This document shows positions 24,099 through 32,417 of a DNA stretch of 64,000 nt, piece after piece. This stretch comes from Actinomycetospora corticicola (GTDB lineage Bacteria > Actinomycetota > Actinomycetes > Mycobacteriales > Pseudonocardiaceae), in contig NZ_JACCBN010000001.1 in assembly GCF_013409505.1 (NCBI RefSeq), forward strand, positions 1,116,001 to 1,180,000. Reading direction: 5' to 3'. Every line of letters starts with the position of its first letter. Position 1 is the first letter of the stretch. Both the position numbers and the translations under genes were made by a program. The notes under the pieces are model-generated. The model was not told where the DNA came from, did no database searches, and saw only the letters and a program-made list of their open reading frames with translations.

Positions 24099-25544
24099 TC
24101 AGGGGCTGGCGACGTGGAGTTTGAGCAGGTTGTGGGTCATCGCGATCAGCTTGAACTCGGCGTTGACCGCGGCCAGTCCGCGGAGCCGGAACCGGTCGCC
24201 GGTGCGTTGCTTGATCTGCCCGAAGACGGGTTCGATGATCCCGGAGCGGCGCTGGTAGTGGGCGCGTCGGTCGGGTTCGCGGAGCCGTTCACGCATGCGC
24301 CGGGCGCGGGTGGACTGGCGTTGCGGGTCGTGCCCGCCGGGCTCGGGTCGCAGCGCCGCCCGGTCGGGCGGCACCACCGGCTCCGGGCCGAGACCTCGGT
24401 CGTGGGCGGTGTCCATCTCGGTGATGGCGGTGGTGTTCCAGTAGCCGGCGTCGGCGAGCACGGTGTGCGGGACCTCGAGCCCGAGCAGCCGCAGCATGAT
24501 CAGCGCGGCGCGGGTCATCGGCGCGAGCTGCTGGGTGTCGTTGGTGTCGGTGACGACCTCGGCGTCCAGGATGACCTGGTCCTCGCTGGCCACGACCTGG
24601 GTGTTGTAGCCCTGCACGAAGCCCTGGCGGGTCGCCATCACCACCGAGTCCGGGTCGGTGGTGTTCGCCCGGCCCGGCTTGCGGTCGGGATCGGGAGCGG
24701 CCGGTGGCTTCGGGGGCCGCCCGCGCGGGTTGCGGCCGTGTTCGGCCCGGTAGGCCTCCCGCGCCGCGACCTTCTGCTCGTAGCGGGCCTGCGCCCCCTG
24801 CTGCTGGGCGGCTTCGGCCGCCTCGCGGGCCGCGATCCGCGCCGCGGCCGCCGCGAACCGGGACCGCTGCCCCGACCGGTCCCGCATCCCCGGCGGCGGT
24901 TCGTCGCCGCGATCGGAGCCGAACTCGGCATCCTCGGCCGCGTCGGTCGCCTCCGCGCGCCGCAGCTGCTCGGCGACCACCGCCGCGTCACCCCCAGCCC
25001 CAGGGGCGGTCTCGGCGTCAGGGGCGGTCTCGGCGTCGAGCGCGGCCTTGATGCCGGCGGCGGTGCGGTTGGCCCCGGAGGAGGCGTTGGCGCGCATCTT
25101 GGTGCCGTCGAGGGCGATGGTGCCGACCTTGACCAGCCCCGCTTCCCGACACAGCCGCAGGACCTGGACGAACAGGTCCGCGAAGGTGTCCCGGTGCCGG
25201 ACCCGGAACCCGGCGATGCTGCTGTGATCCGGTGCGTCCCCGGCGGCGATCACCCGGAACGCCACGTCGTGCTCGCAGCGGGCCTCGATGCGGCGCGACG
25301 AGGACTCCCCGACCGCATAGGCGTAGATCAACAGCGCCAGCATCATCGCCGGGTCGTAGGCCCGCCGGCCCCGCCCACCGAGCCGGTAGGACCCGGTCAA
25401 CGCGCTGAGGTCCAGCGCGTCGACCGCGTCGAGCACCGTCCATGCCAGATGGCCTTCCGGAAGCCAGTCCCGCATGTCCGGGGGCAGCAAGAACCCGGTG
25501 TCACGATCGACCGGACGGAACCCACGAGCCACCACAAGATCCAA
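24099..25544 (-). CDS. IS1182-family transposase (element B)
   Basis: A 481-residue intact DDE transposase. N-terminal motifs are FRPVDRDTGFLLPPDMRDWL and AYDPAMMLALLIYAYAVG. Catalytic candidates are Asp in ALDGTKMRANAS, Asp in VLADAGYWN and Glu in IEPVFGQIKQR. Its closest relative in the window is element A's transposase, with which it shares the N terminus and C terminus closely but not the charged insert (about 165-285). No frameshift is seen, so the element may still be active. The opposite-strand open frame that runs out into the quinone reductase is a shadow. Confidence 0.9.
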   Translation of the reverse strand: MDLVVARGFRPVDRDTGFLLPPDMRDWLPEGHLAWTVLDAVDALDLSALTGSYRLGGRGRRAYDPAMMLALLIYAYAVGESSSRRIEARCEHDVAFRVIAAGDAPDHSSIAGFRVRHRDTFADLFVQVLRLCREAGLVKVGTIALDGTKMRANASSGANRTAAGIKAALDAETAPDAETAPGAGGDAAVVAEQLRRAEATDAAEDAEFGSDRGDEPPPGMRDRSGQRSRFAAAAARIAAREAAEAAQQQGAQARYEQKVAAREAYRAEHGRNPRGRPPKPPAAPDPDRKPGRANTTDPDSVVMATRQGFVQGYNTQVVASEDQVILDAEVVTDTNDTQQLAPMTRAALIMLRLLGLEVPHTVLADAGYWNTTAITEMDTAHDRGLGPEPVVPPDRAALRPEPGGHDPQRQSTRARRMRERLREPDRRAHYQRRSGIIEPVFGQIKQRTGDRFRLRGLAAVNAEFKLIAMTHNLLKLHVASP

Positions 25545-25583
25545 TCAGGACCGGTGGCAGCCGTCTACAAAATCCGACAGCCT

Positions 25584-25609
25584 CCGGGACACGGGAAAGT
25601 ACTCACGGG
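25584..25609 (+). repeat. Right half of the palindrome split by IS element B
   Basis: CCGGGA (25584-25589) followed by the arm beginning CACGGGAAAGTACTCAC (25590-25609). It abuts the promoter-like motif of the next gene directly. Confidence 0.75.
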
Positions 25610-25625
25610 CGGGTACCGCACCCCT
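25609..25625 (+). promoter_or_regulatory. GCGGGTACCGCA motif with -10-like TACCGC six bases before the start codon
   Basis: The 12-mer at 25609-25620 is followed by five bases and the ATG at 25626. TACCGC (25614-25619) sits six bases before the start codon. The same 12-mer at the same distance precedes the gene at 57373. No Shine-Dalgarno sequence is present, so a leaderless transcript is likely. Confidence 0.5.
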
Positions 25626-26603
25626 ATGAAGGCCATCGCCTACACCGAGAAGTCCGGCCCGTTCACCGAGATCGACCTGCCCGACCCGACCCCCGGGCCC
25701 CGCGACCTCGTCGTCGAGGTCCGGGCGGTCTCGGTCAACCCCGTCGACACGAAGCTCCACCACGGCGTCGACCCCGGCGGCGAGGCCAAGGTCCTCGGCT
25801 TCGACGCCGCCGGCGTGGTCACCGCGGTCGGCGACGAGGTCACGCTCTTCGCCGTCGGCGACGAGGTGATGCACGCCGGGTCGATCCTGCGTCCGGGGAC
25901 GAACGCGCAGTACCACGTCGTCGACGAGCGCATCGTCGGCCGCAAGCCCTCCACCCTGGACTGGGCCGAGGCGGCCGCCCTCCCGCTGACCGCGATCACG
26001 GCCTGGGAGTCGCTCTTCGACCGCTTCCGTCTTCCCGACGGCCGGTCGCGCACGTTGCTCGTCATGGGTGCGGCCGGCGGGGTCGGCTCGATGGTGCTCC
26101 AGTACGCCCGGGCGCTGACCGATCTCACGGTGATCGGCACGGCCTCGCGGGAGGCCTCCCGCGACTGGGCCACCGCGATGGGCGCCCACCACACCGCCGA
26201 CCACCACGACCTGCTCGACTCCGTGCGCGAGGTCGCCCCCGACGGCGTCGACCTCGTGTTCTCGCCCTTCACCGAGGGGATGATCGAGACCTACGCGGAG
26301 CTGCTGAACCCCGGTGGCGGCATCGTCGCGATCGACGAGCCGGAGGGGCTCGAGACGCTGCCGCTCAAGGACAAGAGCCTGGCCCTGCACTGGGAGCTCA
26401 TGTTCACGCGGTCGATGTTCGAGTCGGCCGACATGGTCGCCCAGCACGAGCTGCTGGACCGCACCGCGGAGCTGGTCGAGGCCGGCACCGTGCGCACCAC
26501 GCTGTCGGAGCGCCTGGACGGGCTCACCGCCGAGAACCTGCAGCGGGCCCACGAGCTGGTGGAGGGCGGGCGGATGACCGGGAAGGTCGCGATCACCGTC
26601 TGA
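25626..26603 (+). CDS. Zinc-type alcohol dehydrogenase/quinone oxidoreductase
   Basis: A 325-residue medium-chain reductase. It opens MKAIAYTEKSGPFTEIDLP, has an N-terminal GroES-like domain (VSVNPVDTKLHHG, VLGFDAAGVV) and a Rossmann domain with MGAAGGVGSMVLQYAR. The structural-zinc cysteines of classical alcohol dehydrogenases are absent, so it is more like zinc-independent quinone reductases. The ATG at 25626 lies 43 bp after IS element B and right after half of a palindrome. It ends before a convergent hairpin at 26611-26647. Confidence 0.88.
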   Translation: MKAIAYTEKSGPFTEIDLPDPTPGPRDLVVEVRAVSVNPVDTKLHHGVDPGGEAKVLGFDAAGVVTAVGDEVTLFAVGDEVMHAGSILRPGTNAQYHVVDERIVGRKPSTLDWAEAAALPLTAITAWESLFDRFRLPDGRSRTLLVMGAAGGVGSMVLQYARALTDLTVIGTASREASRDWATAMGAHHTADHHDLLDSVREVAPDGVDLVFSPFTEGMIETYAELLNPGGGIVAIDEPEGLETLPLKDKSLALHWELMFTRSMFESADMVAQHELLDRTAELVEAGTVRTTLSERLDGLTAENLQRAHELVEGGRMTGKVAITV

Positions 26604-26610
26604 GCCGGGC

Positions 26611-26647
26611 GAGGGCGTGCGCCGTCTCCCGGGTCGAGCACGCCCTC
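26611..26647. terminator. Bidirectional terminator hairpin
   Basis: Perfect 10-bp arms GAGGGCGTGC (26611-26620) and GCACGCCCTC (26638-26647) with a 17-base loop. It lies 8 bp after the quinone reductase stop and 44 bp before the Uma2 stop on the other strand, so it can serve both genes. Confidence 0.65.
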
Positions 26648-26690
26648 CGAGCTCTGCGTCCCGAGGTCGATGCCGCGATGCGTGGGCGGC

Positions 26691-27209
26691 TCAGTCGAGG
26701 TCGATCCGCACGCCGTCCAGCTCCAGGGCGTCGACCTCGACGTAGCGGCCCTCGTGCAGCGCGACCACGGCGGTCGCGCCCTCGGGGTCGACGAGGACGT
26801 AGTGCTCGATCCCCGCCGACGCGTACTCGTCGGCCTTCATGATGCGGTCGGTCCGCCGGGTGCCGGGGGAGAGGACCTCGACCGCGAGTCGGACCTCCGA
26901 CGCCTCACACCGTGCCCGCCGGCCCACGAGCCCGGACGGGACCGCCACCACGTCGGGCACGCGCACCGTCGGGAAGGGGTCGCCCTCGACGACGATCTCG
27001 ACCTCGATCAGCGCCGTCCACCGGGGCGGCAACCGCGTGCACAGCGCCCGGTAGACGCGGCCGAGCACGTCCTGGTGGCGGAACTGCGGCCGGGGCGACA
27101 CACGCAGCACCCCCTCCACGAGCTCGACGTGATGGAGCTCGTCGTCGGGAAGGGACTCCCAGTCCGCGAGCTCGAGCAGCCGCGAGGGAGCGGAGTAGCT
27201 GATGCTCAT
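26691..27209 (-). CDS. Uma2 family endonuclease-like protein
   Basis: A 172-residue protein of the Uma2 (DUF820) family. It has an ELVEGVLRVSPRP N-terminal part, then VRVPDVVAVP, then LAVEVLSPGTRRTDRIMKADEY and HYVLVDPEG. The acidic/Lys pattern PD...EV.S...D...K.. fits a PD-(D/E)XK nuclease core. The ATG at 27209 has GGGAGG six bases upstream, so the longer frame to 27233 is rejected. These proteins are abundant in some bacteria but have no settled function. It is convergent with the quinone reductase. Confidence 0.85.
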   Translation of the reverse strand: MSISYSAPSRLLELADWESLPDDELHHVELVEGVLRVSPRPQFRHQDVLGRVYRALCTRLPPRWTALIEVEIVVEGDPFPTVRVPDVVAVPSGLVGRRARCEASEVRLAVEVLSPGTRRTDRIMKADEYASAGIEHYVLVDPEGATAVVALHEGRYVEVDALELDGVRIDLD

Positions 27210-27266
27210 GGCACCTCCCGGGTCGCTGCCCATGCTCGCACCTCCCCGACGGCGGGTGGGGTCGTT

Positions 27267-28037
27267 TCAGTCCGCCCGGTACGACTGGATCGCGTCGTGC
27301 ACGTACTGCGCGAGGCCCGGCTCCAGGTCGTCGTAGGTCCGCGCGAAGCGCTCGTCGGTGACGTACAGGCAGGCGAGGTTGCGGTGCATCTCCGGCGAGA
27401 GGTCGTAGAACCGCTCGTGGATCTGCCGGCCGTGCGCCTCGGCCGCCGCGCGGGCCGCCTCCGAGTCGGGCGCCGCCCCGGACCGCTTCGCGGCGACGAA
27501 CGCGGCGTTGACCTCGTCGGTCTCGGCCTTGATCGCGGCCCAGTCGTCCTTCGTGTACCGCGCGGTCCGCGCCTGGGACTGCCGCCACTGCTCGGTGTCG
27601 CCCCAGCGCTCCCGCGCCTCGGCCTGGTACTCGTCGGAGAACCCGTCCCCGAAGAGCTCCCTGCGCTCGTCCCGCGTCAGCTGGATTCCGTCCATCTCCG
27701 CCTCCAGGGCTCGGTCGATGGCCACGACGAGGTCGGTGAGCTCGTCGAGCCGGGTGGTGACCGCGTCCCGCTGCCGGCGCAGGTGCGCCGCCACGTCGGC
27801 GCCCGGGTCGTCGAGGAGGACGGCGATGTCCTCCAGCGCGAAGCCGAGCCGTCGGTAGACCACGACGTGCTGCAGGCGGGTGATGTCGGAGTCGGTGTAG
27901 AGGCGGTAACCCGACGCGCTGCGACGGCTCGGCCGGAGCAGCCCGACCTCGTCGTAGTGGTGCAGCGTCCGGACCGTCAGCCCGAACCGCTCGGCGAGCT
28001 GACCCACCGTGAGCGCCGTCCCCGTCATCCCGGTCAT
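27267..28037 (-). CDS. MerR-family regulator with TipA-S-type ligand domain
   Basis: A 256-residue protein. The N-terminal MerR winged helix is at about 8-75 (LTVGQLAERFGLTVRTLHHY, YRLYTDSDITRLQHV), followed by a coiled coil (about 80-118). The C-terminal part (about 125-256) is a TipAS domain (ELFGDGFSDEYQAEARERWG, CLYVTDERFARTYD). TipA-like proteins bind thiopeptides and other drugs and activate their own promoters. It is divergent from the GNAT gene with 38 bp between starts, so they probably share a control region. Confidence 0.88.
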   Translation of the reverse strand: MTGMTGTALTVGQLAERFGLTVRTLHHYDEVGLLRPSRRSASGYRLYTDSDITRLQHVVVYRRLGFALEDIAVLLDDPGADVAAHLRRQRDAVTTRLDELTDLVVAIDRALEAEMDGIQLTRDERRELFGDGFSDEYQAEARERWGDTEQWRQSQARTARYTKDDWAAIKAETDEVNAAFVAAKRSGAAPDSEAARAAAEAHGRQIHERFYDLSPEMHRNLACLYVTDERFARTYDDLEPGLAQYVHDAIQSYRAD

Positions 28038-28075
28038 GATGGAGAGGTTCCGGGCTGACGTCGCGTGAGGGTCAA

Positions 28076-28546
28076 GTGCACATCCGAGACTCCGTCCCCG
28101 CCGACCTCGAGGCGCTCGTCGGGATCTGGCGGCGGGCGGTCGACGCGACCCACGACTTCCTGACGACGGAGGCGGTCGACGGCTTCGAGGCGCGGGTGCG
28201 CGGGGAGCTCCCGCGGGCGGCGGTCCGGGTCGCGGTCGGTCCCGACGACGGGCCGCTCGGGTTCCTCGCCGCGCGCGGCGGTGAGATCGACATGCTGTTC
28301 GTCGACCCGGCCGCCCACGGGCGCGGCGTGGGCACGGCGCTGCTCGACGACGTCCGGGCCCCGATCCTCACCCTCGACGTCAACGAGCAGAACGAGGCGG
28401 GACGCGCCTGGTACGGGCGACGCGGCTTCGTCGCGACCGGGCGCTCGGAGACCGACGGCGACGGCCTGCCGTACCCCCTGATCCACCTCCGTCGGGTGAC
28501 CCCTCCGCGATCCACGCGTGACGGTTCCGCCCACAATGGGCGATGA
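28076..28546 (+). CDS. GNAT-family N-acetyltransferase
   Basis: A 156-residue protein. It has RDSVPADLEALVGIWRRAV at the N terminus and the acetyl-CoA loop PAAHGRGVGTALLDD (about 80-93), then NEQNEAGRAWYGRRGF, typical of the last strands. This form resembles YjaB-type acetyltransferases. The GTG at 28076 is preceded by GAGGGTCAA. It is divergent from the TipA-like regulator, which suggests a possible drug-modification role. Confidence 0.85.
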   Translation: MHIRDSVPADLEALVGIWRRAVDATHDFLTTEAVDGFEARVRGELPRAAVRVAVGPDDGPLGFLAARGGEIDMLFVDPAAHGRGVGTALLDDVRAPILTLDVNEQNEAGRAWYGRRGFVATGRSETDGDGLPYPLIHLRRVTPPRSTRDGSAHNGR

Positions 28547-28574
28547 GGGGGAGAGGCGTTCGTGAGGGGACGAC

Positions 28575-29558
28575 GTGAGTGGTGACGACGGAATCCAGGT
28601 GACCGACGTGATGCCTCCACGGGCCTTCGACGAGGCCTGTCGGATGGTCGTCGACTACCTCGGGGAGGCGGTCCCGCTCGGGGCCTGGGCCGTGACGCGG
28701 GTGGCCGCGGGGTGGCAGACCGTCCTGGTGGCGCACGACCGCGAGTACGGACTCGAACCCGGCGTCGGGAACCGGTGGACCGAGACGATGTGCCGCACGA
28801 TGATCACCGGGGAGACCCCGCGGATCGTGCCCGACGTCGGGACGCGACCGGAGCTGGCGGGCCCCCGGGAGACCGCGGCCGCCCTCGACTTCCGGGTGGG
28901 GGCCTACGTCGGGACGCCCATCGTGCATCCCGACGGCGCCCTGTTCGGCACCCTCATCGGGCTCAACCGGGAACCGATGGAGCCCGGCTTCCTCGAGCAC
29001 GAGGGCCTGCTCGACCTGCTGTCCAGCCTGCTCTCCAGCGTGCTGGAGGCCGACACGAACGCCGTGGACTCGGCCCGCGAGCTCGAGCGGGCCGTGTCCG
29101 ACGCCGAGACCGACCAGCTGACGGGGCTGCTGAACCGTCGCGGCTGGGACCGGTGGCTGGAGCGTGAGGAGGAGCGGTTCCGTCGGTTCGGCGACCCGGC
29201 CTGCGTCGTCATGATGGACCTCGACGGGCTGAAGACCGTGAACGACACCGAGGGGCACGACGCCGGCGACCGCTACCTGCGGCGGACCGCCGAGACGCTG
29301 CGGCGCGCCACCCGGCACGGGGACCCGCTCGCCCGGCTCGGCGGTGACGAGTTCGCGATGGTGGCGACCGTGGGGCCCGACGACGCCGGCCCGCTGGTCG
29401 CCCGTCTGCAGTCGGTCCTCGACGCGGCCTGCACCCCGTGCTCGGTGGAGGTGGCGCCGGTCGGGGTCGCCGCGGGGTTCGCCGAGGCGGTCTCGGAGGC
29501 CGACGCGGCGATGTACTCCGACAAACGTGCCCGGAAGGGATCCTTCGCCCGTTCGTGA
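28575..29558 (+). CDS. GAF-GGDEF diguanylate cyclase (copy 1)
   Basis: A 327-residue soluble protein. The N-terminal part (about 10-160) is GAF-like (CRTMITGETPRIVPDV, AYVGTPIVHPDGALFGTLIG). The C-terminal part (about 175-325) is a GGDEF domain with DQLTGLLNRRGWDRW, VVMMDLDGLKTVND and intact GGDEF. An inhibitory site RHGD lies five residues before GGDEF, so product inhibition is expected. It should make cyclic di-GMP from GTP in response to a small ligand. The GTG start follows GAGGGGACGAC. A close paralogue lies immediately downstream in the same orientation. Confidence 0.92.
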   Translation: MSGDDGIQVTDVMPPRAFDEACRMVVDYLGEAVPLGAWAVTRVAAGWQTVLVAHDREYGLEPGVGNRWTETMCRTMITGETPRIVPDVGTRPELAGPRETAAALDFRVGAYVGTPIVHPDGALFGTLIGLNREPMEPGFLEHEGLLDLLSSLLSSVLEADTNAVDSARELERAVSDAETDQLTGLLNRRGWDRWLEREEERFRRFGDPACVVMMDLDGLKTVNDTEGHDAGDRYLRRTAETLRRATRHGDPLARLGGDEFAMVATVGPDDAGPLVARLQSVLDAACTPCSVEVAPVGVAAGFAEAVSEADAAMYSDKRARKGSFARS

Positions 29559-29666
29559 GCCGCACCGGCGCCCGACGGGGTGGTCGTGGCGCCGAGCAGG
29601 AGTAGAGCCCCCGCCCGCGGTGGTACCGGTACGCGCATCCGGTTCGCGACGACGAGGGGGCCACGA

Positions 29667-30695
29667 GTGCCGACGCGGCTCGAGGAGGTGGCGGCGGAGC
29701 TGACGCCGCCGAGGGCGTTCGACGCCGCCTGTCGGATGGTCGTGGACTACCTGGCGGAGACCGTGCCGATGGGTGTCTGGGCGGTGTCGCGGGTGGTGGG
29801 CCGGCGCCAGACGATGCTCGTCACCGCGGACCGCGCGTACGGGATCCGCCCCGGCGTCGAGGTGGCCTGGTCGACCTCGCTGTGCCGCACCATGTCGCTC
29901 GGGTCCACCCCGCGGGTCGTGGCGGACACCGCGCTCGTGCCCGACCTGGCCGAGGCCGTCGACGCGCAGGCGAGGGACGCGGTCCGGGTCGGCGCCTACG
30001 TCGGGACGCCGATCCTCCAGGCCGACGGCTCGCTGTTCGGCACCGTCGTCGGGCTCAACCCCGATCCGCTGCCGCAGACCTTCCTGCAGCACGAGACGCT
30101 GCTGGACCTGTTGTCGAGCCTGTTGTCGAGCGTGCTCGAGGCGGACAGCGCCGCCGTCGAGTCGGCGCGGGCGCTCGAGCGGGCGGTGTCCGACGCCGAG
30201 ACCGACCCGCTGACGGGCCTGCTGAACCGCCGGGGCTGGCAGCGGTGGATGGAGCGCGAGGAGGACCGGTTCCGCCGCTTCGGCGACCCGGCGGCCGTCG
30301 TCATGTTCGACCTCGACGGGCTCAAGACCGTGAACGACGTCGAGGGGCACGACGCGGGGGACCGCTTCCTGCGCCGGACCGCGGAGGCCCTGGTCGAGGC
30401 GGTCCGGGCCGGCGACCCGCTCGCGCGGCTCGGCGGCGACGAGTTCGGGCTGATCGCCTCCGTCGGCGCGGACGACGCCGGGCGGCTGGGCGACCGCCTC
30501 CAGGCCGCGCTGGCCGATGCCGACGTCCCGTGCTCGGTGGGCGTGGCCCCGTTCCGGGTGGACGGCGGCTTCACGCAGGCCCTCGCCGAGGCCGACGCCG
30601 CGATGTACGCGAACAAGCGGGCCCGCAAGGCCGCACGCCCCGTCCACGCGGGCGTCGCGGGCGTGCGGGAACCGGTCGTCGAGGTCACCCCCTGA
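29667..30695 (+). CDS. GAF-GGDEF diguanylate cyclase (copy 2)
   Basis: A 342-residue tandem paralogue of the gene at 28575. The same order is seen: GAF-like (CRTMSLGSTPRVVADT, AYVGTPILQADGSLFGTVVG), linker LLDLLSSLLSSVLEAD, then GGDEF (DPLTGLLNRRGWQRW, VVMFDLDGLKTVND, intact GGDEF) with the inhibitory site RAGD five residues before it. The GTG at 29667 has GAGGGGG 8-9 bases upstream. The in-frame start at 29580 would add a low-complexity tail. The copies differ mostly in the GAF ligand region, so they may respond to different signals. Confidence 0.92.
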   Translation: MPTRLEEVAAELTPPRAFDAACRMVVDYLAETVPMGVWAVSRVVGRRQTMLVTADRAYGIRPGVEVAWSTSLCRTMSLGSTPRVVADTALVPDLAEAVDAQARDAVRVGAYVGTPILQADGSLFGTVVGLNPDPLPQTFLQHETLLDLLSSLLSSVLEADSAAVESARALERAVSDAETDPLTGLLNRRGWQRWMEREEDRFRRFGDPAAVVMFDLDGLKTVNDVEGHDAGDRFLRRTAEALVEAVRAGDPLARLGGDEFGLIASVGADDAGRLGDRLQAALADADVPCSVGVAPFRVDGGFTQALAEADAAMYANKRARKAARPVHAGVAGVREPVVEVTP

Positions 30696-30714
30696 CACGG
30701 CAGACCCCTTCCTC

Positions 30715-30760
30715 GTGACAGCGAAGCGTCGTTGCCGGCGTCCAGTGGCAGGAACGCCAC
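30715..30760 (+). repeat. 46-bp repeat, family 3, copy b
   Basis: Starts GTGACAGCGAAGCGTCG and ends with the hairpin GTGGCAGGAACGCCAC. It lies 20 bp after the second cyclase gene and before the Nudix gene. It is the copy closest to the one inside the kinase gene. Confidence 0.7.
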
Positions 30761-30836
30761 ACCGTCGGCCGCCCGGCAGGACGAATCGGGCACCCTGGTC
30801 CGTGGACGCGGCCGCCTGAGCGGGCACACCGGCGAC

Positions 30837-31253
30837 ATGTTCTCCACCCACGCCGCGGGCGGCGTCGTCGTCGATCCGCGGGGACACGTCGTCGTCGTGT
30901 CGCAGCGGTCGCGGACCTGGTCGTTGCCGAAGGGTCACGTCGAGGACGGCGAGAGCGTGCTCGGGGCCGCCCGGCGTGAGATCCACGAGGAGTGCGGGCT
31001 CGCCGACCTCGACCTCGTGCAGGAGCTCGGCTCGTTCAGCCGCATGGCGGTGCGCCGCGGGCTGCCCGAGTACAAGACGATCACGCTCTTCCTGTTCCGC
31101 AGCCCGACGGCGCCGCTCGCGCCGCTCGACCCGGCCAACCCGGAGGCCCGGTGGGTCCCCGCGGCCGAGGTGCCGGACCTGCTCTCGCACCCGGCCGACG
31201 GCCGGTTCTTCCGCGAGCAGGCCCTGCCGCTCATCGGAGGAGCTGCTCGGTGA
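30837..31253 (+). CDS. Nudix hydrolase
   Basis: A 138-residue protein with a complete Nudix box at about residues 34-56: GHVEDGES followed by AARREIHEECGL, matching GX5EX7REUXEEXGU. N-terminal MFSTHAAGGVVVDPRG and WSLPKGHVEDG are typical of small MutT-like enzymes acting on nucleoside diphosphate derivatives. The substrate is unknown. The 3' end overlaps the convergent dienelactone hydrolase gene by 23 bp. Confidence 0.88.
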   Translation: MFSTHAAGGVVVDPRGHVVVVSQRSRTWSLPKGHVEDGESVLGAARREIHEECGLADLDLVQELGSFSRMAVRRGLPEYKTITLFLFRSPTAPLAPLDPANPEARWVPAAEVPDLLSHPADGRFFREQALPLIGGAAR

Positions 31254-31971
31254 GGAACGCCGCGAGGGTCTCCCGGTGGCGCCGGTCGGCCTCGTCGTCG
31301 TGGGTCGGGTTGTCCGGCACCGCGAACCCGTGGGCGGCCGGGTAGGTCTCGAGGGTCAGCGCGACCCCCGCCGCGTCGCACGCCTCGCGGAGCCGGGCGT
31401 GTGCCGCGGTGTCGAAGCTCGCGTCGTCGGTGGCGGCCGCGACGTACACGGCGGCGCGGATCGAGCCGGCCAGCAGGTGCGGGCTGGACGGGTCGTCGGG
31501 GGCCGCGAGCCCGCCGCCGTGGAAGGTCGCCACCGCCGCGACGTGGTCCGGCTCGGCCGCCGCGGCACGGAAGGCCATGGAACCGCCGAAGCAGTACCCG
31601 GCCGCGCCGAGCCCACCGGACGCCACCTCGGCCCGCGCCCGCAGCGCCGCGACGAGCGACTTCGCGTCGGTGACCACCTGGTTCGGGGTCAGGCTCCCGG
31701 CCAGGGACGTGAGCCGCGCGAACTCCTCGGGGTCGCCGAACAGCGTCGAGGTGTCGAACGGCGCGTAGGGCGTCCGGTGGTAGATGTCGGGCACCAGCAC
31801 CGCGAAGCCGCGCGCGGCCAGCGCGTCGGCCATCCCGGCCAGCGTCTCCCGCACCCCGCCCGCGTCGGGGTAGGACACGACGCCCGGCCAGGGCCCCTCG
31901 CCGTCGGGGGTGTGCAGGGTGGCGCGGCAGGTGCCGTCGGGGGTCTCGACGGCGAGCTCGGTCCGGGTCAT
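31231..31971 (-). CDS. Dienelactone hydrolase family protein
   Basis: A 246-residue alpha/beta hydrolase. The nucleophile is the Cys of GYCFGGSMAFRAA (about 123), the acid is in AATDDASFDTAAH and the His is in YPAAHGFAVPDNP. This Cys-Asp-His triad defines the family. It probably hydrolyses a lactone or ester; no aromatic ring-cleavage genes are adjacent. CACGAT lies six bases before the ATG and no ribosome binding site is seen, so the message may be leaderless. Confidence 0.9.
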   Translation of the reverse strand: MTRTELAVETPDGTCRATLHTPDGEGPWPGVVSYPDAGGVRETLAGMADALAARGFAVLVPDIYHRTPYAPFDTSTLFGDPEEFARLTSLAGSLTPNQVVTDAKSLVAALRARAEVASGGLGAAGYCFGGSMAFRAAAAEPDHVAAVATFHGGGLAAPDDPSSPHLLAGSIRAAVYVAAATDDASFDTAAHARLREACDAAGVALTLETYPAAHGFAVPDNPTHDDEADRRHRETLAAFLTEQLLR

Positions 31972-32031
31972 GCGGTGATCGTGGACCGTCCGGGACGGCG
32001 GGTGGGTCGGCTTTCACCGACGGCGAACGGC

Positions 32032-32301
32032 CTACCCGTCGTCGTCCCCGTCGTCGTCGTCCGCCGGCGGCTGTGCCGGTGGTGCGGGGGCCTGGACGGC
32101 GGGCTGCTGAGGTGCGACGCCGGGCGCGGGCGCGACCTGGCTGGTGGGCGGAGGAGCGGCGGGCGCATCGTCATCGTCGTCGCGCTCCGCTGCGTGGCCG
32201 AACCCGGTCAGCACCGCCACGAGACAGAAGATCGCCCCGAGGACCCCGAGCACGTTCGTGATCCGATCCTTCGTCATCCGCGCGACGGTGTCCGCGATCA
32301 C
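32032..32301 (-). CDS. Small single-pass membrane protein with acidic/proline tail
   Basis: An 89-residue protein from GTG 32301, or 81 residues from ATG 32277. One membrane segment (NVLGVLGAIFCLVAVLTGF, about 16-34) is followed by HAAERDDDDDAP, an Ala/Pro/Gln-rich stretch and a terminal DDDDGDDDG. I do not recognise a family. Low-complexity composition makes the reading frame less certain, but the helix and charged tail form a plausible small membrane protein. Confidence 0.5.
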   Translation of the reverse strand: MIADTVARMTKDRITNVLGVLGAIFCLVAVLTGFGHAAERDDDDDAPAAPPPTSQVAPAPGVAPQQPAVQAPAPPAQPPADDDDGDDDG

Positions 32302-32417
32302 CGGGCCGCGTCAAGATCTACAGCCAACCCGGCAGAATCAGCACGCCGGTCCCATCGGCACCTCCCTGTGCGGGAGGATGGGAACAGAGGAACGTCGCGC
32401 GTCGAACCGGGCGGTGC

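Larger units (their letters stand above)
23991..25583 (-). mobile_element. IS1182-family insertion sequence B
   Basis: A 1593-bp element with terminal inverted repeats AGCCTGTCGAACTTTGTAG (left) and AGGCTGTCGGATTTTGTAG (right, other strand). The flanks are CCGGGG and CCGGGA, a five-of-six match to a target duplication. The termini, length and transposase show it is related to element A but not identical. The insertion point is again the loop of a palindrome, just after the aldehyde dehydrogenase gene. Confidence 0.88.

Noticed and set aside
24114-26603. An 829-residue plus-strand frame covering IS element B and the quinone reductase
   Set aside because: The first 500 residues are the antisense of the transposase. 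Only the part from 25626 is a real gene.
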